From DATFYI01 sp035315125 (GTDB lineage: Bacteria > Chloroflexota > Anaerolineae > Anaerolineales > Anaerolineaceae): a stretch of DNA of 30,960 bases. The stretch lies in NCBI GenBank assembly GCA_035315125.1, contig DATFYI010000080.1, positions 1 to 30,960 on the forward strand, read 5' to 3'. Every line of letters starts with the position of its first letter. Position 1 is the stretch's first letter. The notes under the pieces were generated by a model. That model searched no databases, had not been told where the DNA came from, and was given only the letters and a program-made list of their open reading frames with translations. The position numbers and the translations under genes are program-made. Positions 1-7,769 of the stretch are shown here, piece after piece.

Positions 1-836
1 TCAGGCGCCTCATCGACCACCCATTCCAGTTTATCCAGTGGGTCACGCCAGACTTCCGTCTCGCCTAACACGACCAGCCCTTTATCTGCCAGGTACTCCA
101 GGTCGGCCAATTTACCACCGGGAGCGGCGGCATATGCCCAGGCGACTTCTACCGGCATCGGTTCGCCGAATAAAAATTTTAAGATCGCTTGGCGGCGGGC
201 CAGGACTGCATCTTTCCCCAGGGTTTCCAGGTTGGCCTGAACCCTTTCGGGTGAACAGGAAAGCTGGACTGTTCGTACGACTTTCGGACGGACCGAGGGC
301 GGCGGCAGCACAGGAACAGCTCTCAACTGACCGCGCTTGATCAAGGCCTGGGCCGACTTTTTCCAGTCCTGACGTGGAAATGCAACTTCCAACTGGCGAC
401 CACGCAGGGGACCACGTTGGCTCAACAGTTGCAGCAACCGCAACTGCAGCGTTGAAAAACCCGAACCCACCGCCAAGACGCCGCCCTCCAATTTGTAAAG
501 AGTGTCGCCCAACTGGCTGAGCCCTGGTGGCAGCATCAAATCCAGGCAAACCGAGAGCGGTGCCAGGCTGGCGTGGGAAATCTCATTGGCCAGCTCGATC
601 TGCAGCGGCGTAATCACCGGCTGTGGGTCGAGCAGCACCAGGATTGGCTTGGTCTCCGGCACTGCCGGCTGTTCAATTTGCTGCAAAACGATACCCTGCA
701 AGGTTTGCTGGCCAAATGGCACAGCCACCAGGCAACCCGGTTGGATCTGCCCTTCCAGTTCCTGGGACAGGTGATAATCAAAAACGCCGCTGACCTGGGG
801 CAGGTTGACTGAAACTTGGAAATACGTCCCAGCCAT
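1..836 (-). CDS. priA: Primosomal protein N' (PriA), N-terminal part, cut by window edge
   Basis: The first 278 codons of a replication-restart helicase run leftward off the window. The start reads MAGTYFQVSVNLPQ and continues with FDYHLSQELEGQIQPGC and VAVPFGQQTLQGIV, the typical PriA 3'-DNA-binding domain (about residues 1-105). A winged-helix-like segment follows (about 130-240). The helicase core and zinc site lie outside the window, so activity cannot be judged. PriA recognises stalled forks and reloads the primosome. The ATG overlaps the TGA of the upstream MEMO-like gene by one base (TGATG), so the two are probably co-transcribed and translationally coupled. I am confident of the family from the N-terminal domain alone; the missing C-terminal two thirds is the main limit. 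Confidence 0.85.
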   Translation of the reverse strand, partial: MAGTYFQVSVNLPQVSGVFDYHLSQELEGQIQPGCLVAVPFGQQTLQGIVLQQIEQPAVPETKPILVLLDPQPVITPLQIELANEISHASLAPLSVCLDLMLPPGLSQLGDTLYKLEGGVLAVGSGFSTLQLRLLQLLSQRGPLRGRQLEVAFPRQDWKKSAQALIKRGQLRAVPVLPPPSVRPKVVRTVQLSCSPERVQANLETLGKDAVLARRQAILKFLFGEPMPVEVAWAYAAAPGGKLADLEYLADKGLVVLGETEVWRDPLDKLEWVVDEAP

Positions 837-1696
837 CAAGACCGCTTGAGCAGCACGGCAGCGCCGTAACCGACCACCGAATCGTGATCACCGGTTTCAT
901 CTGCGGAGGTACTGTGGTGCAACACTTCGACTGCATTGGCGCCCAGCTCCCGAGCGGCATACATTACACTGGCTACAGCCATGAAACCACAGGCATAGCC
1001 GCGCCCGCTATGCTCCGCTTCCAGCACTCCTTCAGGTGAAAACAGGCCAATCTGCTTGAGCATTTCGGCATCCAGCCGGTTTGCCTCGATTTCAGAATAG
1101 AAATGAGAAAGGTCCGTACTGGCTACCAACAGAACGCTGTGGCGGCTGCCATTTTGGCGGATAACCTCTGCCAGGGCTCGGCCAAGCTGCCCGGCCAGAC
1201 TGGGCGTCTGGCTGCGGATCATGACCGGCAGCAATTTGAAACCACCCACCAGAGCGCGTTGTAAGAACGGTAGCTCAATCTCGAGGGAATGTTCGCTGTC
1301 ATTTGCCACCGCTGTAAGATGGATGTTGGCTTCTTGACGCAAACAGCGGTCCAGCTCGTAAACAGCTTCGCGATCCACCGGCACCGTTCCAAGCGGGGTG
1401 GCATAGGCCTGATGGGCGCTGGTTAGCAGCGGCTCAGGGAAAAATCCATGTAGTGGAGAGACAACTGCCACCAGGTCACGCTGCTGGCCTAACACACTGC
1501 GAAATGCGTAGCCGGCCGTCCGACCGGAATAGCGGTGACCGGCATGTGGAGCAATCAGGCCCACTACTTCACCCTTCAAATCAGGCAATTTTGCCGCTTG
1601 AATAAAACCGTCGATCTGTTTCGCCAGACGTTCCGGGTCGCCCTGGTACCAGGTTCCGGCAATTGGAGAAGGACGAATTTCAGCTATCGTGGCCAT
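836..1696 (-). CDS. MEMO-family protein (AmmeMemoRadiSam system protein B type)
   Basis: A 286-residue protein of the MEMO/extradiol-dioxygenase-like fold. Visible family motifs are APHAGHRYSG (about 49-58, first metal-site His region), SPLHGFFPEP (80-89), NDSEHSLEIELPFL (132-145), STDLSHFYS (193-201) and GYACGFMAV near residue 240. Members are metal-binding proteins, often encoded with an AMMECR1 domain and a radical-SAM protein; neither partner is visible here, and the biochemical role is unsettled. I chose the ATG at 1696, not one ten codons upstream, because AAGGAGGT (1701-1708) is correctly spaced and the protein then starts MATIAEIRPSPIAGTWY, as family members do. The stop overlaps the priA start, which makes this the promoter-proximal gene of a two-gene unit. 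Confidence 0.85.
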   Translation of the reverse strand: MATIAEIRPSPIAGTWYQGDPERLAKQIDGFIQAAKLPDLKGEVVGLIAPHAGHRYSGRTAGYAFRSVLGQQRDLVAVVSPLHGFFPEPLLTSAHQAYATPLGTVPVDREAVYELDRCLRQEANIHLTAVANDSEHSLEIELPFLQRALVGGFKLLPVMIRSQTPSLAGQLGRALAEVIRQNGSRHSVLLVASTDLSHFYSEIEANRLDAEMLKQIGLFSPEGVLEAEHSGRGYACGFMAVASVMYAARELGANAVEVLHHSTSADETGDHDSVVGYGAAVLLKRS

Positions 1697-1898
1697 CTCG
1701 ACCTCCTTCTCAGAAAACATAAACAAATATAAGCATGAGGAATGAATTCATTATTCTTATAAATCATTTTAACATAGATAGAACCGGCAAGATTAAAAAA
1801 CTCTGTCTGGACACGGCCTTAAATTCGTGCAAGAATATTGTCAATATTATCTGAATTTTCAACATTATTAATTCTTCCTATTCTCGTTTAGAAGGTCA

Positions 1899-1919
1899 GC
1901 GGTGATTAATATTAACCGC
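1899..1919. promoter_or_regulatory. Imperfect palindrome, candidate operator
   Basis: GCGGT and ACCGC flank the perfect 8-bp palindrome TAATATTA, with three extra bases (GAT) on the left side. It sits just upstream of the -10-like TATAAA at 1929-1934, a position where a regulator of the phosphoesterase gene could bind. The cognate protein is unknown. Confidence 0.25.
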
Positions 1920-1943
1920 AAGGTCTTGTATAAAAGGAGTTAG

Positions 1944-1986
1944 AAACACTGTGATGGCGCTTCCTGGCCTTCAACAGTGTTTTTTT
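1944..1986 (+). terminator. Terminator-like hairpin in the leader of the phosphoesterase gene
   Basis: AAACACTGT (1944-1952) pairs perfectly with ACAGTGTTT (1974-1982). Inner pairs GA/TC and GGC/GCC extend the stem, and the T run continues to 1986. The stem-loop plus U tract is typical of intrinsic termination on the + strand, but it lies about 100 bases before the next + strand start, with no + gene upstream. It may therefore be an attenuator. Confidence 0.5.
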
Positions 1987-2084
1987 GTGCGAAATCTTTA
2001 GCTGTTGTAGATTTCAATTCGCGATTAATGATCGTGCTTGCATCATGAACTCGAGATTGAAAGATGCTCTGAAAGGAGGAGCAT

Positions 2085-3692
2085 ATGAGAAAATGGTATC
2101 GATTAGCCGCAGCGTTTGGCATTCTCGGCCTGTTGATTTCCTGTACGAATGCATCTGGTACAGTGGTCCCAACGGCCACGAACGCGCCGATTACGGCAAA
2201 TGAATCAGCCAACGCGGCGCCGGTCGGGGGGAATAACGCGGTGGGGCGGTTAACGCCAAAAGATCGGCTGGCGACAAGGAGCGCCGCTGAGACGCAAAAC
2301 GCTCCAACAGCCCAGGCGCCGGCGTCCGTTCCAGCGGGACAACAGGCAACATCCGCTGCACCGGTGTCCGAGCAACAAATGGGGCTGGTAAGTGACAAAA
2401 TCAAGCACATCGTCATCATCATGCAGGAGAACCGCTCGTTCGACGAGTACTTCGGTACTTATCCAGGAGCACTCGGTATCCCAATGCAGAATGATGTACC
2501 AACCGTATGCGTACCCGACCCAAAAACGGGCACCTGTGTAAAGCCATACCACAATCCCAACGATATCAATGCCGGCGGCCCGCATGCAGCAGCCTCGGCT
2601 GCCACCGATATCAACGGCGGACAAATGAACGGCTTTATCAAAGCGTTCCGTGGCGCACAGAAAGCCTGCAAGGCTCCGGATACTCCCGGCTGTGCGGCAG
2701 GACAGACCCCGGATGTGATGGGCTGGCACGATGCACGCGAAATTCCCAATTATTGGACCTACGCCGAGAGCTTCGTGCTGCAGGATCATATGTTCGAGCC
2801 CAACAGCTCGTGGAGTCTGCCATCGCACCTCTTCATGGTTTCAGCCTGGTCGGCCCAATGCAGCGTACCCGGCGACCCGATGAGCTGCGTCAATGCCCTG
2901 GATGGTCCAAAGACTGCCTTGAGCCCGCTCAACACGACGAAAAATGATTATGCCTGGACGGACCTGACCTACCTGCTGCATAAGAACAACATTTCGTGGG
3001 CCTACTATCTCAGCAACGGCAGCGAGCCGGACTGTGAAGACGACGCCATGCTTTGCCAGTTAAAACCGCAAAAGAGCAATGTGCCTGGCATCTGGAACCC
3101 ACTGCCGGCTTTTGACACGGTCAAACAAGATAACCAGTTGTCCAACATCCAGACCGTCGACAATTTCTTAACAGCGGCTAAGACTGGGACAATCCCGCAG
3201 GTTGTCTGGATAGTGCCCGATAATACCGTCAGCGATCACCCGCCGGCCAGTATCCACGCCGGGCAGGCGTATGTCACCAGCCTGATTAATGCTGTAATGC
3301 AGGGCCCGGATTGGAATACCACCGCCATTTTCCTGGCCTGGGACGATTGGGGTGGCTTTTACGACAATGTCGTGCCGCCGGTTGTGGACCAGAACGGTTA
3401 TGGCCTGCGCGTCCCGGGCCTGGTCATCAGTCCCTACGCCAGGAAAGGCTACATCGACAACCAGACATTATCATTCGATGCTTACCTGAAATTGATCGAA
3501 GATGTATTCCTGAACGGGCAACGTATCGACCCGAAGACGGATGGACGGCCTGACCCACGCCCGGATGTACGGGAGAATATGCCGCAGCTCGGCAACCTGT
3601 TGAGCGATTTCGACTTTACCCAACCCCCGCGGCCTCCCATGATCCTGCCTACCGATCCACCGCCGGGGCCGGCCTCAATCCCTGGAAGCTAG
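2085..3692 (+). CDS. Phosphoesterase family lipoprotein (phospholipase C / acid phosphatase type)
   Basis: A 535-residue secreted enzyme of the non-specific phospholipase C/AcpA phosphoesterase family. Residues 1-20 form a lipoprotein signal with lipobox LISC (Cys20), followed by an Ala/Thr/Pro-rich linker to about residue 100. The catalytic domain starts with IKHIVIIMQENRSFDEYFG (about 106-124), the metal- and nucleophile-bearing N-terminal motif. It continues with LPSHLFMVSAW (near 245), VSDHPPASI (near 385), WDDWGGFYD (near 420) and RVPGLVISPYARKG. The family hydrolyses phosphoester bonds of phospholipids or organic phosphates outside the membrane. The start has a strong site, GGAGGAGCAT just before the ATG. 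It appears monocistronic, followed only by a decayed remnant. The exact substrate cannot be read from sequence. Confidence 0.88.
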   Translation: MRKWYRLAAAFGILGLLISCTNASGTVVPTATNAPITANESANAAPVGGNNAVGRLTPKDRLATRSAAETQNAPTAQAPASVPAGQQATSAAPVSEQQMGLVSDKIKHIVIIMQENRSFDEYFGTYPGALGIPMQNDVPTVCVPDPKTGTCVKPYHNPNDINAGGPHAAASAATDINGGQMNGFIKAFRGAQKACKAPDTPGCAAGQTPDVMGWHDAREIPNYWTYAESFVLQDHMFEPNSSWSLPSHLFMVSAWSAQCSVPGDPMSCVNALDGPKTALSPLNTTKNDYAWTDLTYLLHKNNISWAYYLSNGSEPDCEDDAMLCQLKPQKSNVPGIWNPLPAFDTVKQDNQLSNIQTVDNFLTAAKTGTIPQVVWIVPDNTVSDHPPASIHAGQAYVTSLINAVMQGPDWNTTAIFLAWDDWGGFYDNVVPPVVDQNGYGLRVPGLVISPYARKGYIDNQTLSFDAYLKLIEDVFLNGQRIDPKTDGRPDPRPDVRENMPQLGNLLSDFDFTQPPRPPMILPTDPPPGPASIPGS

Positions 3693-3716
3693 GGAGTATA
3701 TAACCTGGTTGAAAGC

Positions 3717-4090
3717 CATGCCGCCCCGGTCGCGGTTCAGCCTGTCATTACCCAGGCTGCAACCACCGCGCCGGCGGCGGCAATCCTTAATTCACCGGTT
3801 ACAACGCGTAAAAAAGGACATGCGGTAGGTATTCGACCAGCATGGACTGGCCAGAAAGCCATTGTTCGATACGGAAGGAAGCTGGGGCAATGGCACCGTA
3901 ACCGACGCAGATACGCAGGCTCCCTGGCTGGCACAGTGGTATTGCTGCAGGCAGGTCTCCGCTCGAGCGATAACCTGTAATTTGCAGCCTGGTTTACCTG
4001 GGCAACCCGGCAACTTTTCACTGGGGTACGATTGAGACCGACAACAACCCACTGAACCAGGCCGGCAAGGCTTTCTACTTGTCTGATTGA
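3717..4090 (+). pseudogene. Decayed glycoside-hydrolase-like remnant (frameshifted)
   Basis: Coding traces occur in all three forward frames. An Ala/Thr/Pro-rich stretch like a secreted-protein linker starts near 3717. Frame A (3829-3942) reads KPLFDTEGSWGNGTV and then TQAPWLAQWY. Frame C (3942-4001) continues with LLQAGLRSSDNL, a TAA stop, then FAAWFTWA. Frame B (4001-4090) ends with ATFHWGTIETDNNPLNQAG and a TGA. Stitched together this matches the end of a clan GH-A-like hydrolase: a TE nucleophile region, then a WYxW-type strand, then a final NxLNxAGKAFY helix. At least two frameshifts, one nonsense codon and loss of the N-terminal catalytic part make it non-functional. The parent family (GH5/GH39-like) is my inference. 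Confidence 0.6.
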
Positions 4091-4130
4091 AATCAAATGA
4101 CAGGCTTAGCTGTCCATACCCACAATCGTT

Positions 4131-4136
4131 TATAAT
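4131..4136 (+). promoter_or_regulatory. -10-like TATAAT upstream of the iron exporter gene
   Basis: A perfect TATAAT lies 105 bases before the start at 4242. No good -35 is seen at 16-18 bases upstream, so this is a weak call. The leader between it and the gene shows no obvious riboswitch. Confidence 0.3.
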
Positions 4137-4241
4137 CAAAGATAATATAGACCATCGGCAAGTTTTGCAATTCTGAGCACTCCCTAAAATCCGAAAACTT
4201 TCCGAGAACTGGGGAAAGCAAAATCGTGGAGGTAAACCCGC

Positions 4242-5411
4242 ATGAATCATCCTGAATTCGATAAAGAAGGCTATATCAAAGGTCTGATAAAGGCCTGGAA
4301 CAACGAGCAAGCCAGCGCCCGAATTTACCGGGCCCTGGCAGAGCATGAAACCAGTGAAACACGCCGGAATGTTTTGATAAAACTGGCCGAAACCGAGGAA
4401 GGACATGCCGCCCGTTGGGCAGCCCAGTTGAAAGAACTGGGCAAGGATATACCAGCTTATCACGACACGCTTTCAAAGTCCTTATGGCGCTGGATCCTGG
4501 TACAGAGCGGCACCGAAAATGCTCTCAGCCGGATCGAAAGCAGCGAAGAAGATGATACCGAAATGTATGCTGATCTGGCCAAGATTGCGCCGACCGAAAC
4601 ACAGCGCCAGGCCATTACCTCTGTACAACAAGACGAAGAAATGCACGGGCGCCTGGCTCATAGCGTGGCTGCAACAGCTCCCGAAAATGATCCACAGAAC
4701 CGGCTGGACATACTCATGCATAAAGAAACCTGGCACCGTCGCGGCGGCGGTTGGATCGGGCAGGCCATCTACGGCGCAAATGATGGGCTGGGTTCTGTGT
4801 TCGGGATTGTTTCGGGTGTCGCCGGAGCTACCGCGGGTGGATCGGCTGTCTTGATCGCCGGGCTGGCAGGTATGCTGGCATCGGCGCTCTCGATGGGCTC
4901 CGGGGCCTACCTGGCAACCAAGGCCGAGCGTGAAGTTAATGAAGCCGAGATTGGACGCGAGCGCCGGGAGCTTGAGGCAAAGCCGGAAGAAGAAATGGAA
5001 GAGCTGTCGTTATTCTACCAGCTTAAAGGGGTGCCGGAAGGTGAAGCGCACGTCCTGGCCGGACGACTGGTTGCCCAACCGGATGTAGCATTGAAAACAC
5101 TGGCCAGTGAAGAACTGGGTCTATCTGAACAAACCTTTCCCAACCCCTGGACCGCGGCCTTATCGGCGATGATCTCAACCGGCCTGGGAGCTTTTATACC
5201 AATCATCCCCTTCTTTTTTTTAAAGGGATATCCAGCCATTATCATCAGCTTTGTCATCAGCACCCTGGCCCATTTCCTGATCGGAGCTGCCAAAACAGTG
5301 GTAACTGGATTAAATCCATTACGCAGCGGCGCCGAGATGACCGTCGTTGGCCTGGGTGAAGCACTCATCACCTATGGTCTTGGCCGTTTGTTTGGTCCCG
5401 GGGTAGGATGA
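4242..5411 (+). CDS. Ferritin-like / VIT1-CCC1 fusion, membrane iron exporter (MbfA type)
   Basis: A 389-residue two-domain protein. Residues 1 to about 150 form a rubrerythrin/ferritin-like four-helix domain with metal-ligand patterns KLAETEEGHAARW (about 46-58) and QQDEEMHGRLAH (about 128-139). Residues about 165-389 form a VIT1/CCC1 transporter domain: YGANDGLGSVFGIVSGVAGA, then TM helices including a GLAGMLASALSMGSGAYLA segment, a charged cytoplasmic stretch rich in Glu (about 225-250), and three C-terminal TM helices. In characterised MbfA proteins the ferritin domain delivers iron to the transporter, which exports Fe(II) under iron or peroxide stress. GGAGGT precedes the ATG. The next gene lies 76 bases downstream and may be co-transcribed. 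The function assignment comes from domain order. Confidence 0.85.
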   Translation: MNHPEFDKEGYIKGLIKAWNNEQASARIYRALAEHETSETRRNVLIKLAETEEGHAARWAAQLKELGKDIPAYHDTLSKSLWRWILVQSGTENALSRIESSEEDDTEMYADLAKIAPTETQRQAITSVQQDEEMHGRLAHSVAATAPENDPQNRLDILMHKETWHRRGGGWIGQAIYGANDGLGSVFGIVSGVAGATAGGSAVLIAGLAGMLASALSMGSGAYLATKAEREVNEAEIGRERRELEAKPEEEMEELSLFYQLKGVPEGEAHVLAGRLVAQPDVALKTLASEELGLSEQTFPNPWTAALSAMISTGLGAFIPIIPFFFLKGYPAIIISFVISTLAHFLIGAAKTVVTGLNPLRSGAEMTVVGLGEALITYGLGRLFGPGVG

Positions 5412-5487
5412 CAGCTCATTCCTACTGAGAAGACCTGGAAATCCTCGAACCGGCCAGCGAGATTTTTCGAAAAGAAAGGAAATTTGT

Positions 5488-5778
5488 ATGGCAACTTTAC
5501 GGATACCCGCAACTTTGCGCCAATTCACCGACGGTCAAGGCGAAGTTATAGTCCAAGGTGGTACTGTTGGCGAAGCGTTGTGCGAAGTTGCTGAGCGTTA
5601 TCCCTCTCTGAAGACCCATCTTTTTACTCCCGATGGCCAGCTGCGCTCCTTCGTAAACCTATTTTTAAATGATGAAGACATCCGCCATCTGGATGGCGTG
5701 GATACAGTTATGAAAGAAGCTGACAGGCTGATAATTTTGCCCAGTATCGCAGGCGGCTCTATTCTGACCAAAAAATAG
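5488..5778 (+). CDS. MoaD/ThiS-like ubiquitin-fold protein
   Basis: A 96-residue beta-grasp protein. Family signatures are TLRIPATLRQFTDGQ at the start, a GGTVGEALCEVAERYP helix, SFVNLFLNDEDIRHLDG and ADRLIILPSIAGG. Such proteins carry sulfur as a C-terminal thiocarboxylate in molybdopterin, thiamine or thio-amino-acid synthesis, or act as protein modifiers. The Gly-Gly (residues 89-90) is followed by six extra residues, SILTKK, so it would need trimming before activation by an E1-like enzyme. AAAGGAAA precedes the ATG. No MoaE, MoeB or ThiF homolog is visible nearby, so the pathway is open. It follows the iron exporter on the same strand at 76 bases. Confidence 0.8.
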   Translation: MATLRIPATLRQFTDGQGEVIVQGGTVGEALCEVAERYPSLKTHLFTPDGQLRSFVNLFLNDEDIRHLDGVDTVMKEADRLIILPSIAGGSILTKK

Positions 5779-5940
5779 AACCTGAGACGCCAGCGATGGC
5801 GACTCGAAATTAGTTTTTATATCGCAAACAAAAGCTGATTAAGTTTACCAGAATTGCCATTCAGACGCACGTGCAGGCGGGGGAAACCCAAATAGCCAGG
5901 CTCTGCGAATTGCGCCCAATTAAGCAAGGCTCGAACGGTT

Positions 5941-7203
5941 TTATTGTTCCAATGCGGCTGGAAGAACAGTCGCCTGCCGCCAACTCAAACCGAGGCCTGC
6001 CACAAATACCAACGTGCAGAGCAGATAGACCCATTTCAAATCCATCACAGCTACTAAGGAATAAGCCACCAGTGGACCCAATGTACTGCCAACATCGCCG
6101 GCAGTCGCAAAAAGACCTATGCCGCTGCCCATTTTTTCCGCTGGAATATGATCTCCCATATAGGCAGTCAAAGCGGAGAGCAGCGCTCCCCCGCTAAGTG
6201 CTCCCAGGATAATTCCAACCAATGCCCAGCCGATATTCACAGAAAAGGCCAAGATAACAAAGCTAAGTATGCCCAAGCTAAAGCTAACCGAAATGACCAG
6301 CGGGCGACCTAACCAGTTATCAGAAACACGCCCGGCTAGTGGACCGGTAACGGCGGCCAACACCGAGCGCAGTGCCAGTAGAGCTCCACTGGCAGTTGCC
6401 ACCCTTAAAACCTGTGAGCCAATCGAGATGGTATTCCCAAAACGACCGGAAAGCAATAGAGCCATACTGGAAAGCATGATGCCATCCCCGGCAAACTGGG
6501 TAAAACAAAATAAAACCAAGGCGGTACGGCTTTCAGGAAAATCGCGCAGTAAATCCATCCAGCTTGAAATAAAGACTCGCCACCGTTTTTGAAAATCGAA
6601 TTGCACCGACAGCCTATCCTCAGACTGAATTGAACGGACTAGTGATGTTTCAGGCAGCAGGAATACCACCAGCAAACCCACTGCACTGATTGCAGCACAG
6701 ATCAGCATGGCATTTCGAAAGGCCAAACTATCAATCAGAAAACCACCCAGTAATGGGCCAAGGGCATAGCCAGCCCAGATGCCAGTATTGTACAGGCCGC
6801 TTAACCAGCCGCGCGTGTCCGGGCTGCTCAGATCCAGCACCATCGTGATACCGGTGATATTGATCAGCATCCAGGCCACACCCCAAGCCAGACGCGCTAA
6901 TAGGAAAGGCCAGAAGCCATGCACTAACCCATAGGCGGTTGATGAAGCTACTGCCAGTACCATGCCAAAAATAAAGAGCGGCTTCCGTCTACCAAAACGG
7001 TCCACTAAAAAACCAGCCAGCGGGTTCGCTGGAATGCGGATCAGACGGTGGATACTGAGGATGATCCCAACCTGTGCCAGGGATATTCCAACCACATCCA
7101 GGCGCGTCACCAAGCCGGCAAACAGGCTTAAGTCGCCAACACTGGACAGGCAGACTGCAATACCCAACGGGATAATCAGTTTATATTTTGAAGTGGGCAT
7201 CAT
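5941..7203 (-). CDS. Major facilitator superfamily transporter
   Basis: A 420-residue MFS protein with about 12 hydrophobic segments in two six-helix halves. The inter-TM2/3 motif appears as GFLVDRFGRRKPLF (64-77), and a second copy-like stretch, LAGRVSDNWLGRPLV, lies in the second half near residue 310. This resembles the drug:H+ antiporter (12-TM) group, but the substrate cannot be deduced. The start reads ATGATG (7203 or 7200), and neither ATG has a clear Shine-Dalgarno sequence. A candidate promoter on the minus strand is TTGTAA (7267-7272) with TATACT (7242-7247), giving a short leader. It is divergent from the small membrane protein at 7280, and the two share a 76-base control region. 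Confidence 0.85.
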   Translation of the reverse strand: MMPTSKYKLIIPLGIAVCLSSVGDLSLFAGLVTRLDVVGISLAQVGIILSIHRLIRIPANPLAGFLVDRFGRRKPLFIFGMVLAVASSTAYGLVHGFWPFLLARLAWGVAWMLINITGITMVLDLSSPDTRGWLSGLYNTGIWAGYALGPLLGGFLIDSLAFRNAMLICAAISAVGLLVVFLLPETSLVRSIQSEDRLSVQFDFQKRWRVFISSWMDLLRDFPESRTALVLFCFTQFAGDGIMLSSMALLLSGRFGNTISIGSQVLRVATASGALLALRSVLAAVTGPLAGRVSDNWLGRPLVISVSFSLGILSFVILAFSVNIGWALVGIILGALSGGALLSALTAYMGDHIPAEKMGSGIGLFATAGDVGSTLGPLVAYSLVAVMDLKWVYLLCTLVFVAGLGLSWRQATVLPAALEQ

Positions 7204-7279
7204 CTAGTTTTAAAATGGAACGGGCGATCGATTTGGATGTTAGTATAACCGTAAAAGAAATTATAATTACAAGCTGTCC

Positions 7280-7588
7280 ATGAATAATAATAAAACAAAC
7301 TCCATAATAAGCAACTTATGGCGCTGGCGCAATCTCATCCCGGCGGTTGTCATCGGCGTGCTGGGGCTGCTAGGGCTGCCTTTATTATGGCTGCGCCACC
7401 GTCCATACGCCATCTGGCTGGTGGTGGTGATCGCCTTCTTACTGCTCTGGCCAACCAAATGGGACCAATACCTTATGCTGGCACTGGCGCCGCTGTGCTA
7501 TTCCGCTGGTCACCTGATGGTATGGTCCATTGGTTGGGGGTTCAAACGGCTCAGGTCCGGATATTCTCAAACTGAAACTGCCACTTAA
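7280..7588 (+). CDS. Small membrane protein, possibly the tail of a glycosyltransferase
   Basis: A 102-residue protein with three predicted membrane segments: about 19-37 (LIPAVVIGVLGLLGLPLL), 43-57 (YAIWLVVVIAFLLLW) and 64-88. I do not recognise it with certainty. The segment LLLWPTKWDQYLMLALAPL resembles the last helices of GT39/ArnT-type membrane glycosyltransferases, where a K/R-W-x-Q-Y motif precedes a final helix, so this may be a truncated remnant. A TATAAT at 7262-7267 lies only 12 bases before the ATG. No Shine-Dalgarno site is seen, so if expressed the mRNA would have a very short leader. Confidence 0.5.
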   Translation: MNNNKTNSIISNLWRWRNLIPAVVIGVLGLLGLPLLWLRHRPYAIWLVVVIAFLLLWPTKWDQYLMLALAPLCYSAGHLMVWSIGWGFKRLRSGYSQTETAT

Positions 7589-7691
7589 TTCAAGCAGCTA
7601 GCTTTGCGCTCATCTTTTCTACATGCGCATGCCATTAAAGCAGAGCGCTTTCGATTCAACTTGTGCATTTACCACGAAGCTGATGGAACCC

Positions 7692-7720
7692 TTGACAATT
7701 ACCAAAGTTAGTAATATATT
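7692..7720 (+). promoter_or_regulatory. Strong sigma-70-type promoter of the marR-ABC operon
   Basis: A perfect TTGACA (7692-7697), a 17-base spacer and TATATT (7715-7720). Transcription would begin about 7727, inside the candidate operator and some 40 bases before the marR start. Confidence 0.75.
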
Positions 7721-7734
7721 CAAGTGAACTTAAA
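7719..7734. promoter_or_regulatory. Candidate MarR operator
   Basis: TTCAAGTGAACTTAAA contains the arms AAGT/ACTT around GA, with matching outer TT/AA. An overlapping TTCA-AG-TGAA dyad is also present. It covers the end of the -10 and the expected start of transcription, the usual place for MarR autorepression. The binding protein is inferred from adjacency. Confidence 0.5.
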
Positions 7735-7769
7735 TAATAAGATAATTGATTTAGTTGATAGGGTTAGAT

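Larger units (their letters stand above)
1697..2084. other. Divergent intergenic region with leader elements
   Basis: This 388-base AT-rich gap separates the leftward MEMO-priA unit from the rightward phosphoesterase gene. It holds a palindrome at 1899-1919, a -10-like TATAAA at 1929-1934 without a convincing -35, a terminator-like hairpin at 1944-1986, and the phosphoesterase ribosome-binding site (AAGGAGG near 2071). No protein-coding gene of normal length is visible. Confidence 0.6.

Noticed and set aside
2250..2828. Long minus-strand frame inside the phosphoesterase gene
   Set aside because: It is antisense to a clear family member with strong motifs and has a composition typical of a shadow frame.
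5781..5940. Minus-strand frame after the MFS stop that reads like a protein tail (ALLNWAQFAEPGYLGF), and a small CGCCA/TGGCG hairpin at about 5790-5803
   Set aside because: About 40 codons only, no start codon or ribosome site, and it continues from a shifted frame of the MFS gene; the hairpin has a 5-bp stem and no adjacent T tract.
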